Positions 35,284 through 45,788 of a stretch of DNA of 64,000 nucleotides are shown here, one piece after another. A program made the translations under genes and the position numbers. The DNA is from Nostoc cf. commune SO-36. Its GTDB lineage: Bacteria > Cyanobacteriota > Cyanobacteriia > Cyanobacteriales > Nostocaceae. The notes beneath the pieces were generated by a model. It did not search any database. It had not been told where the DNA came from and was given only the letters and a program-made list of their open reading frames with translations. Each line of letters opens with the position of its first letter. Within the stretch, counting starts at the first letter, position 1. The stretch spans positions 3,602,501-3,666,500 of the forward strand of contig NZ_AP025732.1 in NCBI RefSeq assembly GCF_023734775.1. The letters run 5' to 3'.

Positions 35284-37482
35284 GTGGTTTCTCATTCGGT
35301 TTGGATTGTTGGCACTAGCCGTAGTGGTAAGACGGCTCGCTTGGTAGAGCAATTTTGTAATTGGGTACAACCTGAGAAGAGATACGCTGAATCATTTTAT
35401 ACTAAAAAATCAGGACTTAAAAAAGCTAGTCATCTACCCGAATTTTTATATCTTAAACAAACAGAGCCGGGAGTTTTAGTCTTAGCTGCCAATGATGATA
35501 ATCGCCGAGAGTTAGGAGATATAATTGTTACTTCCACCTTGGGTAAATATCCGGTTCGTGCTAAGACACCACTAGGTTTTTTTCAGGATGAAGTTATTTT
35601 ATTTTGGCCGTTGTTAATTAACTCGTTGAACCTGAAGGCACAGTTTCCGGTAAGATTGCGACCAGAAACAGAACAAGAATTAGCAACTAAACTCTGGCAT
35701 CCCCAATTAGACGAAGAAATTTTACGTGTTGTGGGAGTGAATGAATCTCGCTTGGTGCGTCGCATCCTCGATTTATTGCAACTAGCAGCTTACAGTGGTA
35801 CGCCTTGCGAAGATATTGCCCAGATTTTGGTAAGAGGTCTAGGGGAAAATAGTACAACTTTAGAGCCGGAATTTTTGGCATCTTTGCTGCTAGATTGGCG
35901 GAACTGGTGTTTAGAGAGAGGGTTATTAACTTATGGCATTATTACAGAACTCTATAGTCAACACTTGTTAAGCGATCGCAATTACCAGCAACATCTAACT
36001 AAACGTTATCAGGCAGTACTGGCGGATGATGTTGATGATTATCCTAGCGTAGCGCGTCTTTTGTTTGAATTGCTATTAGATCAAGGCGCAGTTGGGGCGT
36101 TTAGTTACAATCCCGACGGTGCAGTGCGATTGGGATTAGGAGCAGATCCCAACTATCTAGAAGGATTAGCAAAGCGTTGTCGGGTAGAAATCTTGAACGG
36201 GCCGCCTCCAGAGTCCCTTGGTGAGCAACTAACTGAACAGATGGTGGAATTAGTCACAGAACCGATGGTACTGTTGAGCCTACCAAAAACAGTGCCTTCA
36301 ATTCAAACCACCTCCCGCGCCCAATTATTGCGGCAAACAGCAGAAGTAATTGCTAATGCCATCCAATCACAACAAGTACAACCAGAACAAGTGGCAATTA
36401 TTGCACCAGGTTTAGATGCGATCGCTCGTTATACCCTAGTAGAAATCCTCATCAAACAAAATATCCAGGTAGAATCGCTTAATGACCAACGTCCCCTAAT
36501 TAGTTCACCCATCATTCGCGCATTACTCACCATGTTGGCACTAGTTTATCCCGGTTTGGGACGACTAGTAGATCGGGATGCCGTGGCAGAAATGCTAGTT
36601 GTCTTGAGTAGGAAACAACAACCACCAGAAAACTCTACAGACACGGTTAATTCTAGAGACGCGATCAATCGCGTCTCTACTGATATTGATCCGGTACGCG
36701 CTGGTTTGATTGCAGATTACTGCTTTGTACCCCATCCCGATCGCCCCAACTTGCTACCTGTGTCAGCCTTCGAGCGCTGGGATCGAATCGGCTACGCAGC
36801 GACTACAGCATATACTCAGATATTAGAGTGGTTAGAACAGCAGCGATCGCAACAAGAATTGCGGTTAATTCCCAGCCCCATTTCCTTGTTAGACAGAGCA
36901 ATTCAGCGTTTTTTGTGGAATGGTAGTAATCTCCCCTACGAACAACTAGCAGCACTGCGGGAATTATTAGAAACCGCCCAACACTACTGGGAAATTGACA
37001 CCAGATTACGACAAATTGCCCCAGTTGAGACAATGCCTCACACAACTATTATCGAATTCATTCAACTACTGCGACGCGGTACGATTACCGCCAACCCTTA
37101 CCCTGTGCGTCCCATTGGTGGAGCAAGAAAGGCTGTCACCTTAGCAACTATATTTCAATATCGATCTAGTAGGCGATCGCACCAGTGGCATTTTTGGCTA
37201 GATGCTGGTTCGCCTCTATGGGCGAAAGGTGGCGCAGCAACTTTGTTCGGTGCGCCGTTTTTCCTGCGAGACAGATTAGGCGAACCTTGGACAGCAGAAG
37301 ATGAAAAATTGGCAGAAGAACAAAGACTACGAAGAATTTTGACAGATTTACTCTCTCGTGTATCTGAAAGAGTTTATTTGTGTCACAGCGATTTAGCCGT
37401 AAATGGACAAGAACAACTGGGGCCACTGTTACCTTTAGTGAATGCCTGTGTCACAGTTATTTCTGAAGCCACTGTTAATTGA
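35284..37482 (+). CDS. UvrD/AddB-like helicase-related ATPase (often called recombinase family)
   Basis: A 732-aa protein starting at GTG 35284 with AAGGAG 7 bases before it. Walker A is WIVGTSRSGKTARLV at the N-terminus. Later superfamily I-like segments are VLADDVDDYPSVARLLFELL (Walker B-like), SIQTTSRAQLLRQTAEVIAN, QPEQVAIIAPGLDAIARYTL and the UvrD C-like LNDQRPLISSPIIRALLTML. The family is widespread in cyanobacteria, with no known role that I can name; DNA processing is an inference. An unusual in-frame insert, TVNSRDAINRVSTDID (36643-36690), is translated from a dispersed palindromic repeat. The gene is divergent from pxcA across a 90-base gap. Confidence 0.75.
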   Translation: MVSHSVWIVGTSRSGKTARLVEQFCNWVQPEKRYAESFYTKKSGLKKASHLPEFLYLKQTEPGVLVLAANDDNRRELGDIIVTSTLGKYPVRAKTPLGFFQDEVILFWPLLINSLNLKAQFPVRLRPETEQELATKLWHPQLDEEILRVVGVNESRLVRRILDLLQLAAYSGTPCEDIAQILVRGLGENSTTLEPEFLASLLLDWRNWCLERGLLTYGIITELYSQHLLSDRNYQQHLTKRYQAVLADDVDDYPSVARLLFELLLDQGAVGAFSYNPDGAVRLGLGADPNYLEGLAKRCRVEILNGPPPESLGEQLTEQMVELVTEPMVLLSLPKTVPSIQTTSRAQLLRQTAEVIANAIQSQQVQPEQVAIIAPGLDAIARYTLVEILIKQNIQVESLNDQRPLISSPIIRALLTMLALVYPGLGRLVDRDAVAEMLVVLSRKQQPPENSTDTVNSRDAINRVSTDIDPVRAGLIADYCFVPHPDRPNLLPVSAFERWDRIGYAATTAYTQILEWLEQQRSQQELRLIPSPISLLDRAIQRFLWNGSNLPYEQLAALRELLETAQHYWEIDTRLRQIAPVETMPHTTIIEFIQLLRRGTITANPYPVRPIGGARKAVTLATIFQYRSSRRSHQWHFWLDAGSPLWAKGGAATLFGAPFFLRDRLGEPWTAEDEKLAEEQRLRRILTDLLSRVSERVYLCHSDLAVNGQEQLGPLLPLVNACVTVISEATVN
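36651..36678. repeat. Dispersed palindrome inside a coding sequence
   Basis: A near-perfect palindrome with arms TAGAGACGCGAT and ATCGCGTCTCTA around a short centre, a repeat normally found between genes in Nostoc. Here it is within the helicase-like gene and is translated in frame as SRDAINRVST without breaking it. Confidence 0.75.
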
Positions 37483-37504
37483 GTGTCTTCGGGCTGTGAG
37501 AAGC

Positions 37505-38041
37505 TCAGATCCCCGATTTTTTTAATAAGTTAGGGATCTTGTAGAATATTTGTCTATACAAAATAGTAATTTTCCCATTTTTAACATTGGCTTTTGGATT
37601 TGATATTTGCAAATTTCGTGACTGTGGTTGAATTTTAACAGGAGAACGAAAAGGGACTTTATCACGCCTTAAGAGTAAAGGAATGCTGAGAAGTCCCAAA
37701 ATAATTACTACTCCAGTCATAATCCAAACCATTAACCTATTTGGTTTATAATCACCTCGTTCAATTTGCCAAAAAACTTGGTTGTATCGCCATGCAGCTA
37801 ACGCAATAGTCGAAATTCCGAAAATTACCAAAGCAACACCCAAATTTTCCGAATTAGATAATGGATTTACCGGAGGTTCTTGTTGAGTAATCGCAATATT
37901 CAACTGGCGCAGAAATATACCAAATCGGGCAATAGCAAAACCAAAGCCAATCAATGCAATAGAAGTGCGTAGCCAAGCAAGAAAAGTACGTTCGTTCGCT
38001 TGATGCTCCCTTTGACGGTCAATTTTGGGTATTTTATCCAT
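37505..38041 (-). CDS. DUF202 (YidH) family membrane protein
   Basis: A 178-aa protein with the DUF202 signature HQANERTFLAWLRTSIALIGFGFAIARFG near the N-terminus. A second membrane helix (NLGVALVIFGISTIALAAW) and the motif RYNQVFWQIERGDY follow, then a third helix (RLMVWIMTGVVIILGLLSIP). The C-terminal 40 residues are basic and are not part of the usual family length (about 120), so this copy is extended. The function is unknown; YidH-like proteins are inner-membrane proteins. The gene is convergent with the helicase-like gene, with only 22 bases between stops. Confidence 0.88.
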   Translation of the reverse strand: MDKIPKIDRQREHQANERTFLAWLRTSIALIGFGFAIARFGIFLRQLNIAITQQEPPVNPLSNSENLGVALVIFGISTIALAAWRYNQVFWQIERGDYKPNRLMVWIMTGVVIILGLLSIPLLLRRDKVPFRSPVKIQPQSRNLQISNPKANVKNGKITILYRQIFYKIPNLLKKSGI

Positions 38042-38194
38042 GAGTAGCTTCTAACGCCAAGTTATCTTTGATGAATAGCATTAAGTAGTGAAAGAGCAAA
38101 CGCCGAGATGCCTCGATAATTCCGAGAGAACCCCAAGCGATCGCGAGAATCTTTACAATAGTAAATAAGGTAAAGATATATATCATCAAAATCA

Positions 38195-38863
38195 ATGGCA
38201 CTATTCGGATTTGGCAAAAAGTCAGTTATGCCCACACCTGAAGAAGCTTTGTCAGGAAGGGCGCAATCTATGTCAGTACCTGCGGCTCATTATGTCAACA
38301 AGAATACCTTAAAACCTCCTTATCCCGATGGATTAGAGAAGGCAATTTTTGGCTTGGGCTGTTTTTGGGGTGCAGAACGCAAATTCTGGCAACTTAAAGG
38401 AGTTTACACCACCGCAGTAGGTTACGCTGCTGGATTCACACCCAACCCCACTTATGAAGAGGTATGTAGTGGGCGAACCGGTCACAATGAAGTGGTGTTG
38501 GTTGTGTTTGATCCCAAAGTGATTAGTTTTGCTGAACTGCTCAAAGTCTTCTGGGAAAGCCACAATCCCACCCAAGGGATGCGGCAAGGTAATGATGCTG
38601 GCACTCAATACCGTTCGGGAATTTATGTATATTCCGAAAGTCAAAAACAGCTAGCAGAAGCATCGCTAGAAGCTTATCAGCAAGCCCTTAGCAGCGCAGG
38701 CTATGGCAAGATTACTACAGAAATTTTGGATGCGCCGGAATTCTACTACGCTGAAGCTTACCATCAGCAATACCTGGCTAAAAATCCTAACGGGTATTGT
38801 GGTTTAGGAGGGACAAACGTAGCTTGTCCCATAGGTGTAGTTGAATCACAAGTTAGTAATTAG
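38195..38863 (+). CDS. msrA: Peptide methionine sulfoxide reductase MsrA
   Basis: A 222-aa enzyme that reduces Met-S-sulfoxide in proteins. The catalytic Cys is in [14 protein letters not shown]. Other MsrA blocks are [66 protein letters not shown] and [20 protein letters not shown] with the C-terminal [12 protein letters not shown] cysteines for resolving. A 45-residue N-terminal extension is usual in cyanobacterial MsrA. The gene is intact. Confidence 0.96.
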   Translation: MALFGFGKKSVMPTPEEALSGRAQSMSVPAAHYVNKNTLKPPYPDGLEKAIFGLGCFWGAERKFWQLKGVYTTAVGYAAGFTPNPTYEEVCSGRTGHNEVVLVVFDPKVISFAELLKVFWESHNPTQGMRQGNDAGTQYRSGIYVYSESQKQLAEASLEAYQQALSSAGYGKITTEILDAPEFYYAEAYHQQYLAKNPNGYCGLGGTNVACPIGVVESQVSN

Positions 38864-38940
38864 AAATGGAGTTGATGGGGTAGTCAACTTAAAGTGAGTT
38901 CGACGAACCTCTCCCTGCCTTGAACTAAAGTTCAAGTCTG

Positions 38941-38963
38941 TCCCTCTCCGAGTCGGAGAGGGA
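38941..38963 (+). terminator. Stem-loop downstream of msrA
   Basis: Arms TCCCTCTCCGA and TCGGAGAGGGA form a compact hairpin 78 bases after the msrA stop, followed by TATGTTTTG. A second weaker hairpin with AACCCAAC and GTTGGGTT arms lies at 38990-39020. Both belong to dispersed intergenic repeat types. Confidence 0.55.
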
Positions 38964-39132
38964 TATGTTTTGTCTAGTTAAGCAAAGCGCAACCCAACAA
39001 AGCCTCGAAAATGTTGGGTTTCCTTCCTCAACCCAAGCGTATTGGCTTATAACTTGAAATCTTAAGCAATATCAAGGCATGGGCATGAACTTGCAGGTCG
39101 CTTTGTAACAAAATCTGTAACAGCAACACTAT

Positions 39133-40040
39133 TTGAGCAATTATTCGCCTAAATTGGTGAGAAATCTACGGGTAATCCCTGAATTAAGGGTTAATGTTGC
39201 TAAAAGATATACGAGATTATCAGATTTTATTTCTTGGCTTGTTCCTAGTCTTGGAATTGGCACACGAGATTGGACGCTGCGACCACAGTTAATTGGGGTA
39301 GCGATCGCTACAAGTTTAGCAACTCAATGGATATTGTCATTAGTCATTGGTCATTCGTCATTAGCAAATGACAAAGGACAAATGCCCAATCTTCGCAGTG
39401 CTTTGATTACCTCACTGGGACTAAGTTTACTATTGCGGGCTGACCACTGGACAACAATGGCAATAGCCGCAGTTCTTGCGATCGCCAGCAAATTTATCTT
39501 CCGAGTTGGCGATAAGCATTTCTTCAATCCCGCCAATTTTGGCATCATATCTGCTTGATTCTTCCCCCCGATGCTTGGGTTTCGCCGGGACAATGGGGTG
39601 AAGAGTGGTGGTATGGGCTATTATTTCTCGGCACTGGCGGCATGATTTTGCAACGCATTGGTCGCTGGGACACCACAGCAGCTTTTTTGGGTTCTTACTC
39701 TTTAATGGAAGCGCTTCGCAACCTTTGGCTGGGTTGGACTTGGGATGTTTACTGGCATCGATTGATGAGTGGGTCTTTGCTGCTATTTGCCTTATTTATG
39801 ATTACCGATCCGCGATCGATTCCCAATTCCCGAATTGGGCGTGTAATTTGGGCAGTTTGCATCGCCGGATTAACTTTTATTCTGCGAAATTATTTCTTTG
39901 TTTCCACAGCAGTTTTCTGGGCGCTGTTTGCCCTTGCACCTTTAAGCATCCTGATAGATGTTTTCTGGTTAGCCCCAAGGTTTGCTTGGCAAGAAAAAGA
40001 TAAGGAAGCAGGGGAAGAATTTCTTACTCAGCACTCCTAA
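39133..40040 (+). pseudogene. RnfD/NqrB-like membrane protein, frameshifted
   Basis: The first frame (39133-39558) has DFISWLVPSLGIGTRDWTLR and NLRSALITSLGLSLLLRADH ... FRVGDKHFFNPANFGIISA. The next frame (39555-40040) has LILPPDAWVSPGQWGEEWWY, then membrane helices to WLAPRFAWQEK. Together they match the RnfD/NqrB-like proteins of cyanobacteria, membrane subunits that may bind flavin. The break is at GCTTGATT; one more T gives ISALILPP, so a single base is missing near 39556. A short tandem repeat of the TCATTAG type lies inside the coding part (39335-39380), giving the odd segment SLVIGHSSLANDKGQMPN. The start (TTG 39133) is tentative. Confidence 0.75.
39335..39392 (+). repeat. STRR (TCATTRG heptamers) inside the RnfD-like gene
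   Basis: ATTGTCATTAGTCATTGGTC and on to GTCATTAGCAAATGACAAAG: four near-copies of a TCATTAG/TCATTGG heptamer followed by inverted ones (AAATGAC, AAAGGAC). The array is translated in frame and lengthens a loop between two membrane helices. The same heptamer type occurs between genes at 61504-61557 and 63638-63661. Confidence 0.75.
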
Positions 40041-40107
40041 CTCTTGTACAGACGCGATTCATCGTGTCTCTAGTCTCTAACACTAAAAAAGATAGAGGTA
40101 TAAAATA

Positions 40108-41481
40108 ATGAAATTTTTTCGACTTTTAACGCCATTATTATCGGCAATTGTAGCTGTTTTGTGCTTTGCACCCGCAGCTTGGGCATTTTGTGGATTTTAT
40201 GTAGCCAAAGCGGATACAAAACTGTATAACAAAGCTTCTCAAGTGGTGATTGCACGAGATGGCGATCGCACTATCCTAACAATGGCAAACGACTTTCAAG
40301 GCGAAGTCAAAGATTTTGCAATGGTAGTACCAGTGCCAACGGTGTTGCAAAAAGAACAAGTTCGCGTCACCCAACCCAAGATTATTGAGCGCTTAGATGC
40401 TTTTAGTGCGCCGCGATTGGTAGAATATTTTGACTCAGATCCTTGTCTGGCAATAAATAATAGCAGTCAAATGATGCATTACCAGCGCCAGCAGCAGCGA
40501 GAATGAGGCGGGGAGTGCAAGGGGCAATGCTATTTTGGGTGTGACAGTCTGAAGCACGTTTCAATGTGGCGAATACGACATTTTGATTCCTCAGTGCCAA
40601 AGAATCTGGCGGATTGGAAACTTGGCTCAAACGCAATGCTACAAAATTCCCAGAGGTGCGAAACAGTTACTTCAGCCTTACATTCGCTCCTCAATGAAAT
40701 TTTTTGTTGCTAAAGTCAACTTAGATAAATTCGAGCAATCTGGCTATCAGTTCCTCCGTCCACTACAAATTTCCTACCAATCGCCCAAATTCATGCTGCC
40801 AATTCGTTTGGGCATGATCAATGCCACAACAGAGCAGGATTTAATTGTCTACATTCTCTCACCCCAAGGACAGGCAGAAATCACTAATTACAGAACGGTG
40901 AAAATTCCCTCCGATGCGAACATTCCCTTATTTGTCAAAGATGAATTTGGTGAATTTTACAAATCCATGTTTCAAACTATCTACACCAAGAAGACAGAAA
41001 GTTGGTTTTTTGGAATATGCTTGGAATATGGGTAGTTGCGATCCCTGTTCTGCTGAACCCCTCACCCCAGAAGAACTCAAGCAAGCAGGCGTATTTTGGC
41101 TAGATGATAATTCTACAAGCGATGTCCCAGTACGCCCCAGCTTTCGTCGTCCCTTTCCTAGAAATGATGTCTTCCTTTCTCGATTGCACATTCGCTATAC
41201 CCGCGATAAATTCCCTGAAGACTTGATATTTCAACAAACTGCCAATAGTGAATTTTCCAAGGGCGTTATGTTTTACAACATCCGTTTTCAGGGGAACTCA
41301 AATGTCAGGCGGGTAGAGAATATAAGCGGTCTTTGCCCAAGCGTTTTGAACAAGAAGCGCAAACTCTAGCTAAACTAACCAACTGGAAATCCAAGATATT
41401 CGCAACAAAATGCAGTTGAGTGTAGGTAATTTTAGATATTCTTGGTGGGAAACTTTAGTGTCTTGGCTGGGATTATATTGA
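40108..41481 (+). pseudogene. DUF2330 family exported protein, many single-base frameshifts
   Basis: A signal peptide (LLSAIVAVLCFAPAAWA) precedes FCGFYVAKADTKLYNKASQV and DFAMVVPVPTVLQKEQVRV, the DUF2330 start. Beyond 40500 the frame changes repeatedly. Reading through single-base changes gives RMRRGVQGAMLF, EYDILI, KIPRGAKQLLQPYIRSSMKF, then LEYAWNMGSCDPCSAEPLTP (after an extra T in TTTTTT near 41005), YVLQHPFSGELKCQAGREYK (near 41256) and IQDIRNKMQLSVGNFRYSWW (near 41387), ending at 41481. I count at least nine indels, both gains and losses. The restored protein still looks normal for the family. The function is unknown. Confidence 0.75.
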
Positions 41482-41732
41482 GGAGAGCAGGGATTAGGGA
41501 TATTTTTGGAAATGCTCTGTAGTAGTCAAATTAATACATGGTGAAACTGTGGTTAAACAGGGGAATATTGCGATCGCAGAATATAAATTCTTGTAAGGGC
41601 AGAAATCTTACCCACCAATGCCATTCGCCCCATTCCCTTTGAAAAAAATTTGGCATCTTGACGAAAGGTAATTTTTTAGGGCGTTGTTATACGCAATACT
41701 AAGATATTCTGGCTTTGTTCTCCAAGATTGTC

Positions 41733-42380
41733 ATGGTTCACGATGAACAGCTACGCTGCTTAGTTAAAGAAGCCTGTGGACACCAACCTGGTAGTCCTCA
41801 GCGTCAAAAGCTGCTCACGCAAATTATTCGCTTGACAGCAAGTAGACTTTGGAGGGAAAGTACTCCCTATTATCAAGACGCACTACAACAAACTTGGTTG
41901 TATTTCTGTCGCAATGTTTGTGAAGGTTTGACCGGCCAAATCTATGACCCCACTCATGGCAGTGTCATCACCTGGCTGAATGCTTACCTAAAAAGGAGAC
42001 TACAAGACTTTTACCTTAACCAAAACCGGGAACAAGCCACAATAGTCCCTCTGAGAATTCGTCAGTCTACATCGGGTGGAACAAGTGAAACCATTGACCC
42101 TGTAGATAATCTCCCGGCTAGCCCCCAAGCGCCTCCGATTCTGGAAAACCTGGAGATATGGGCGAGGACAGATTCTGATGGAGAACTACGCGCTACTCAC
42201 ATAAAAGGGCATCCAGATGTGAACTGTCAGGTGTTAATTCTCAAACGCTTACCCCCAGAAGTCAGCTGGAGAGAATTATCTGAAGAATTTAGGTTGTCAA
42301 TTCCGACATTAAGCAGTTTTTATCAGCGCCAATGTCTACCTCGTTTGCGTAAATTCGCAGAATTGGAGGGATTATTATAG
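41733..42380 (+). CDS. Sigma-70 family RNA polymerase sigma factor
   Basis: About 215 aa. The region-2-like part (YYQDALQQTWLYFCRNVCEG, then VITWLNAYLKRRLQDFYLNQ) and the region-4-like helix-turn-helix (EVSWRELSEEFRLSIPTLSS, FYQRQCLPRLRKFAEL) are joined by a Pro-rich linker. This is the group of short, ECF-like sigma factors found in filamentous cyanobacteria next to CHAT, DUF1822 and DUF928 genes, as here. I prefer ATG at 41733 to the TTG at 41715. It is intact, 440 bases upstream of the TPR-CHAT gene, and may direct transcription of the cluster. No anti-sigma gene of known type is beside it. Confidence 0.85.
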   Translation: MVHDEQLRCLVKEACGHQPGSPQRQKLLTQIIRLTASRLWRESTPYYQDALQQTWLYFCRNVCEGLTGQIYDPTHGSVITWLNAYLKRRLQDFYLNQNREQATIVPLRIRQSTSGGTSETIDPVDNLPASPQAPPILENLEIWARTDSDGELRATHIKGHPDVNCQVLILKRLPPEVSWRELSEEFRLSIPTLSSFYQRQCLPRLRKFAELEGLL

Positions 42381-42926
42381 GGATTCTTGTTTTAACAGTT
42401 ATCAGTTACCAGTTAATTTTTCCGTTGCGACTAAAAATGGCGTGTTTCAGCCGGGGTCAAATATCTAACTGAAACCATGATAACTGTTCACTGATTTAAC
42501 TGATTTAATAGATACATAGCAAGATAGTATAAACGTGCTACCTTGCTATGTTAAGTATATACTTAATTATACTTTGCCCATCATGTTTAGAGTCTAAAAA
42601 ATCAGGGTATTTCATGAGATAATATTATTAATATGTTGAAATTGGATAAGACACTGCGTAATCACGTAAAAAAAACCTGTTTATTAAACAAGAGACTGTC
42701 GCGTAGTCTCAATTAGGATAAAAACATATTGCTTGCTTCTAGGCAAACCAATGTGTTTTTTGGGCGTGGGGATGAGTACATCCTCTGTTAATCGTAACCG
42801 CGCCTAGAGGTTTGGGGGATAGTGTTTCGGAACCTGTGGGCGTTCCAAGTCGCTGTTTCTCTTTCTCTGCTGAAAGCCCCCAGATTGATCTGTGGGGAAT
42901 GCGTTACTTACCTCTCGTCATGTCTT
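42381..42926. promoter_or_regulatory. Leader region of the TPR-CHAT gene
   Basis: About 440-540 bases after the sigma gene. An inverted repeat CATAGCAAG (42516-42524) with CTTGCTATG (42542-42550) could be a terminator of the sigma transcript or an operator. The 3' part becomes GC-richer. The first possible start codons of the next gene are GTG 42822 and ATG 42927. Promoter elements for an alternative sigma factor cannot be named from the sequence. Confidence 0.4.
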
Positions 42927-45788
42927 ATGGCTAAAACAACTAGGATTTTTGGCGCGAATTTTGTAAAAGTTAAAAGGCAAAGGGAGCCAAGGCATCGCCT
43001 ATTTTCCCTACATTGCAAAACTTTTAACCCTTTCAGAGTTTGTCAGTCACTCATTTCAAAAACCAAAAAAACCCTTACGGGAGATGCTGCACGTAGCTTG
43101 GTTAAGAGTAAGGGCACAAGTAAAGAAACCCTCCCAGCACGGGGAGCCAAAACGCTGGCTAAGTTTTTATGTTTGGTTTTATACTTCTTAATTGCCTTGC
43201 TATGCATTCTCACTTCACCTTTGCTGGCAAAAGTTCCTAACTCAATTAGTTCCTCATCCCAACTACCAATTAACAGTCTGACATCGCTGGCTGTCACTGC
43301 TGACCCAGCCTCACTATTACAGCAGGGTAAAGTTTTATACAGTAATGGAAACTATACCAAGGCTGTAGAAGTGTTGCAACAAGCTGTCCAGACATATAGA
43401 CAGCAAGGGGAAAGCCTGACATTGGCAGCGACACTGAGTAATCTTTCCCTAGCTTACCAGCAACTCGGTGCATGGAGTCAGGCACAGGAGGCAATTACAG
43501 AGAGCTTAAATTTGCTTAAAGGACAGGATGAAAATCAAAATCTGCAAATATTTGCCCAATCGTTAGATATTCAAGGCCGCCTGCAACTGGCGATGGGGCA
43601 GCCCGATGCGGCTTTAACAACTTGGCGGCAGACGGAAGAAATCTACAAGCAAACAAATAATAAAAGTGGCGTGGTGCGATCGCTAATTAATCAAGCACAG
43701 GCATGGCAAGCTCAAGGATTTTACCCACGGGCTGTCAAAACACTAGATCAAGTAAAAGAGACGTTAGAATCTAAACCAGACTCCATAGAAAAGACAGTGA
43801 GTTTGCGATCGCTCGGTGATGCCCTTTTGGTAGTGGGCGATCTGAAAAAATCACGAGAAGCACTAGAACAAAGTCTGACGATTGCTCGAAACCTGCAATC
43901 AAACTCGGATATTGGGGCTAGTCTGTTTAGTTTGGGGAATAATGCCCGTAAACAACAGGAAAAGCCACAAGCGATCGCCTATTATCAACAAACAGTCGAA
44001 GCATCTCCCTCACCCCTCACAAAAATCCAAGCTCAACTGAATCACCTGGGACTACTCATTGAAGACCAAGAATGGGCAAAGGCTCAAACTCTCTTACCGT
44101 TAATTGAGTCCCAACTCGACCAAATTCCCCTCAGCCGTGCTAGTATTTACGCTCATGTAAACTATTCACAAAGTTTGGCAAAAGTCAAGAGTGGTATTTT
44201 GCACGCTTCTAATAGTAATTACTACCTAGAATCTAGTAAAAAAGACTCAGCAGTATTACTCGCCAGAGCCATCCAGCAATCCCACAGTTTAGGGGACAAG
44301 CGAGCAGAGGCTTATGCTCTGAAGAGTTTAGGCGGCTTGTACGAAGAAACTAGACAGTGGACAGAGGCGCAAAAGCTTACCCAGGAGGATTAGCTTTAGC
44401 ACAGAGCAGTAATGCACTAGAAATTACTTATAGCTTAGAGTGGCAGTTAGGTAGATTGCTCAGGGAAAAAAAAGATATTAATGGTGCGATCGCGGCTTAT
44501 GATGCTGCTGTAGACACACTCCAGTCTCTCCGCAGAGATTTAGTAACAAATAAAGATGTAGTAAACCAGGATGTGCAATTCAACTTCCGGGACAGCGTGG
44601 AACCCGTCTACCGACAGTCAGTAGAGTTACTGTTGCAATCCCAACAAGGAAAACCAGATGAAAAAACGTTGGAGAAAGCACGCGAGCGGATTGAAGCACT
44701 CCAACTAGCAGAATTGGATGACTTCTTCCAGGAAGCCTGCCTGCAAGGTCAGAGAGTAGCCCTCGATAAAGTAGTAGACCAAAATAATTCCCAGGCTGCT
44801 ATCCTTTATCCGATTATTCTTCGTGACGAACTTCAGGTAATTGTCAAAATTCCCAAACAACGCTTGCAAAGCTACAAGACCAAGATTTCCCAAGCAGATG
44901 TCGAAAAACTCTTACTAGAACTGCGAAGAAATCTTGTCAATCCCACTGCTACTAAGCTTGTCCAAACCCAATCGCAAGAAGTTTACAACTGGCTGCTTAA
45001 ACCCATTGAGTCACATTTGCAAAAAAGTGGTGTCGATACCCTAGTATTCGTCCTAGATGGCCCATTACGCAACTTACCAATGGCAGCTCTCTACGATGGT
45101 CAACAATACTTGATAGAAAAATATGCAGTTGCTCTGAGTGTAGGTCTACAACTCTTAAACCCAAAACCACTAGTGCAACAGCAGCTAGTAGCTCTCACCG
45201 CAGGATTGACTCAGCCCCCGCCAAAATTTTCCAAGTATGGGCCATTGCTGGGGATCAAATCTGAATTCGACGGCATTACCAAAGCAGGAGTATCCACAAC
45301 TCGTCTACTAGATGGGGATTTTAAGAAAAAGAATTTAGAGAATGAAATTGGTGCTGCTTCATTTAACATAGTGCATTTGGCAACCCACGGTCAGTTTAGT
45401 TCCCGTCTTGAGGAAACTTTTATTTTGGATTACGATGGTCGGATCAATGTTAAGGATTTTGATACTCTCTTCCGCAGCCAGGGTAAAACTATAGTGGAAC
45501 TATTGGTTTTGAGTGCTTGCCAAACAGCAGCAGGAGATAGCCGCTGCAGCACTCGGTTTGGCAGGAGCAGCTGTACGAGCTGGGGCACGTAGTACTATAG
45601 CCTCTCTATGGCAAATTGATGATGAGTCGACGGCAATGTTTTTTAGCGCCTTCTATCAAGAACTCAAGAGTGGCAAAATCACTAAAGCCGAAGCAGTCCA
45701 TCGTGCCCAGCTAAAGCTGCTGAAACATCCTAATTATCATGCACCAAGCTTTTGGTCTGCCTATGTATTGATTGGAAATTGGTTGTAA
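42927..45788 (+). pseudogene. TPR-CHAT caspase-like protein, two frameshifts
   Basis: A membrane or signal segment (FLCLVLYFLIALLCILTSPL) is followed by a TPR array of about ten repeats (SLLQQGKVLYSNGNYTKAVE, TLSNLSLAYQQLGAWSQAQE, SLFSLGNNARKQQEKPQAIA). A C-terminal CHAT protease domain follows: LVFVLDGPLRNLPMAALYDG, the catalytic His in NIVHLATHGQF, and the catalytic Cys in LVLSACQTAAGD. Breaks occur at 44385-44393 (QKLTQED stop; resumes LALAQSSNALEITY) and near 45541 (GDSRCST; resumes AALGLAGAAVRAGARSTIAS). Each is one missing base. The start is uncertain: an open frame runs back to GTG 42822. CHAT proteins such as HetF act as proteases controlled by TPR-bound partners. Confidence 0.85.

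Noticed and set aside
41240..41320. A deletion of about 30 bases in DUF2330
   Set aside because: Reading the other frame gives GRYVLQHPFSGELKCQAG without any loss, so a one-base indel is enough.
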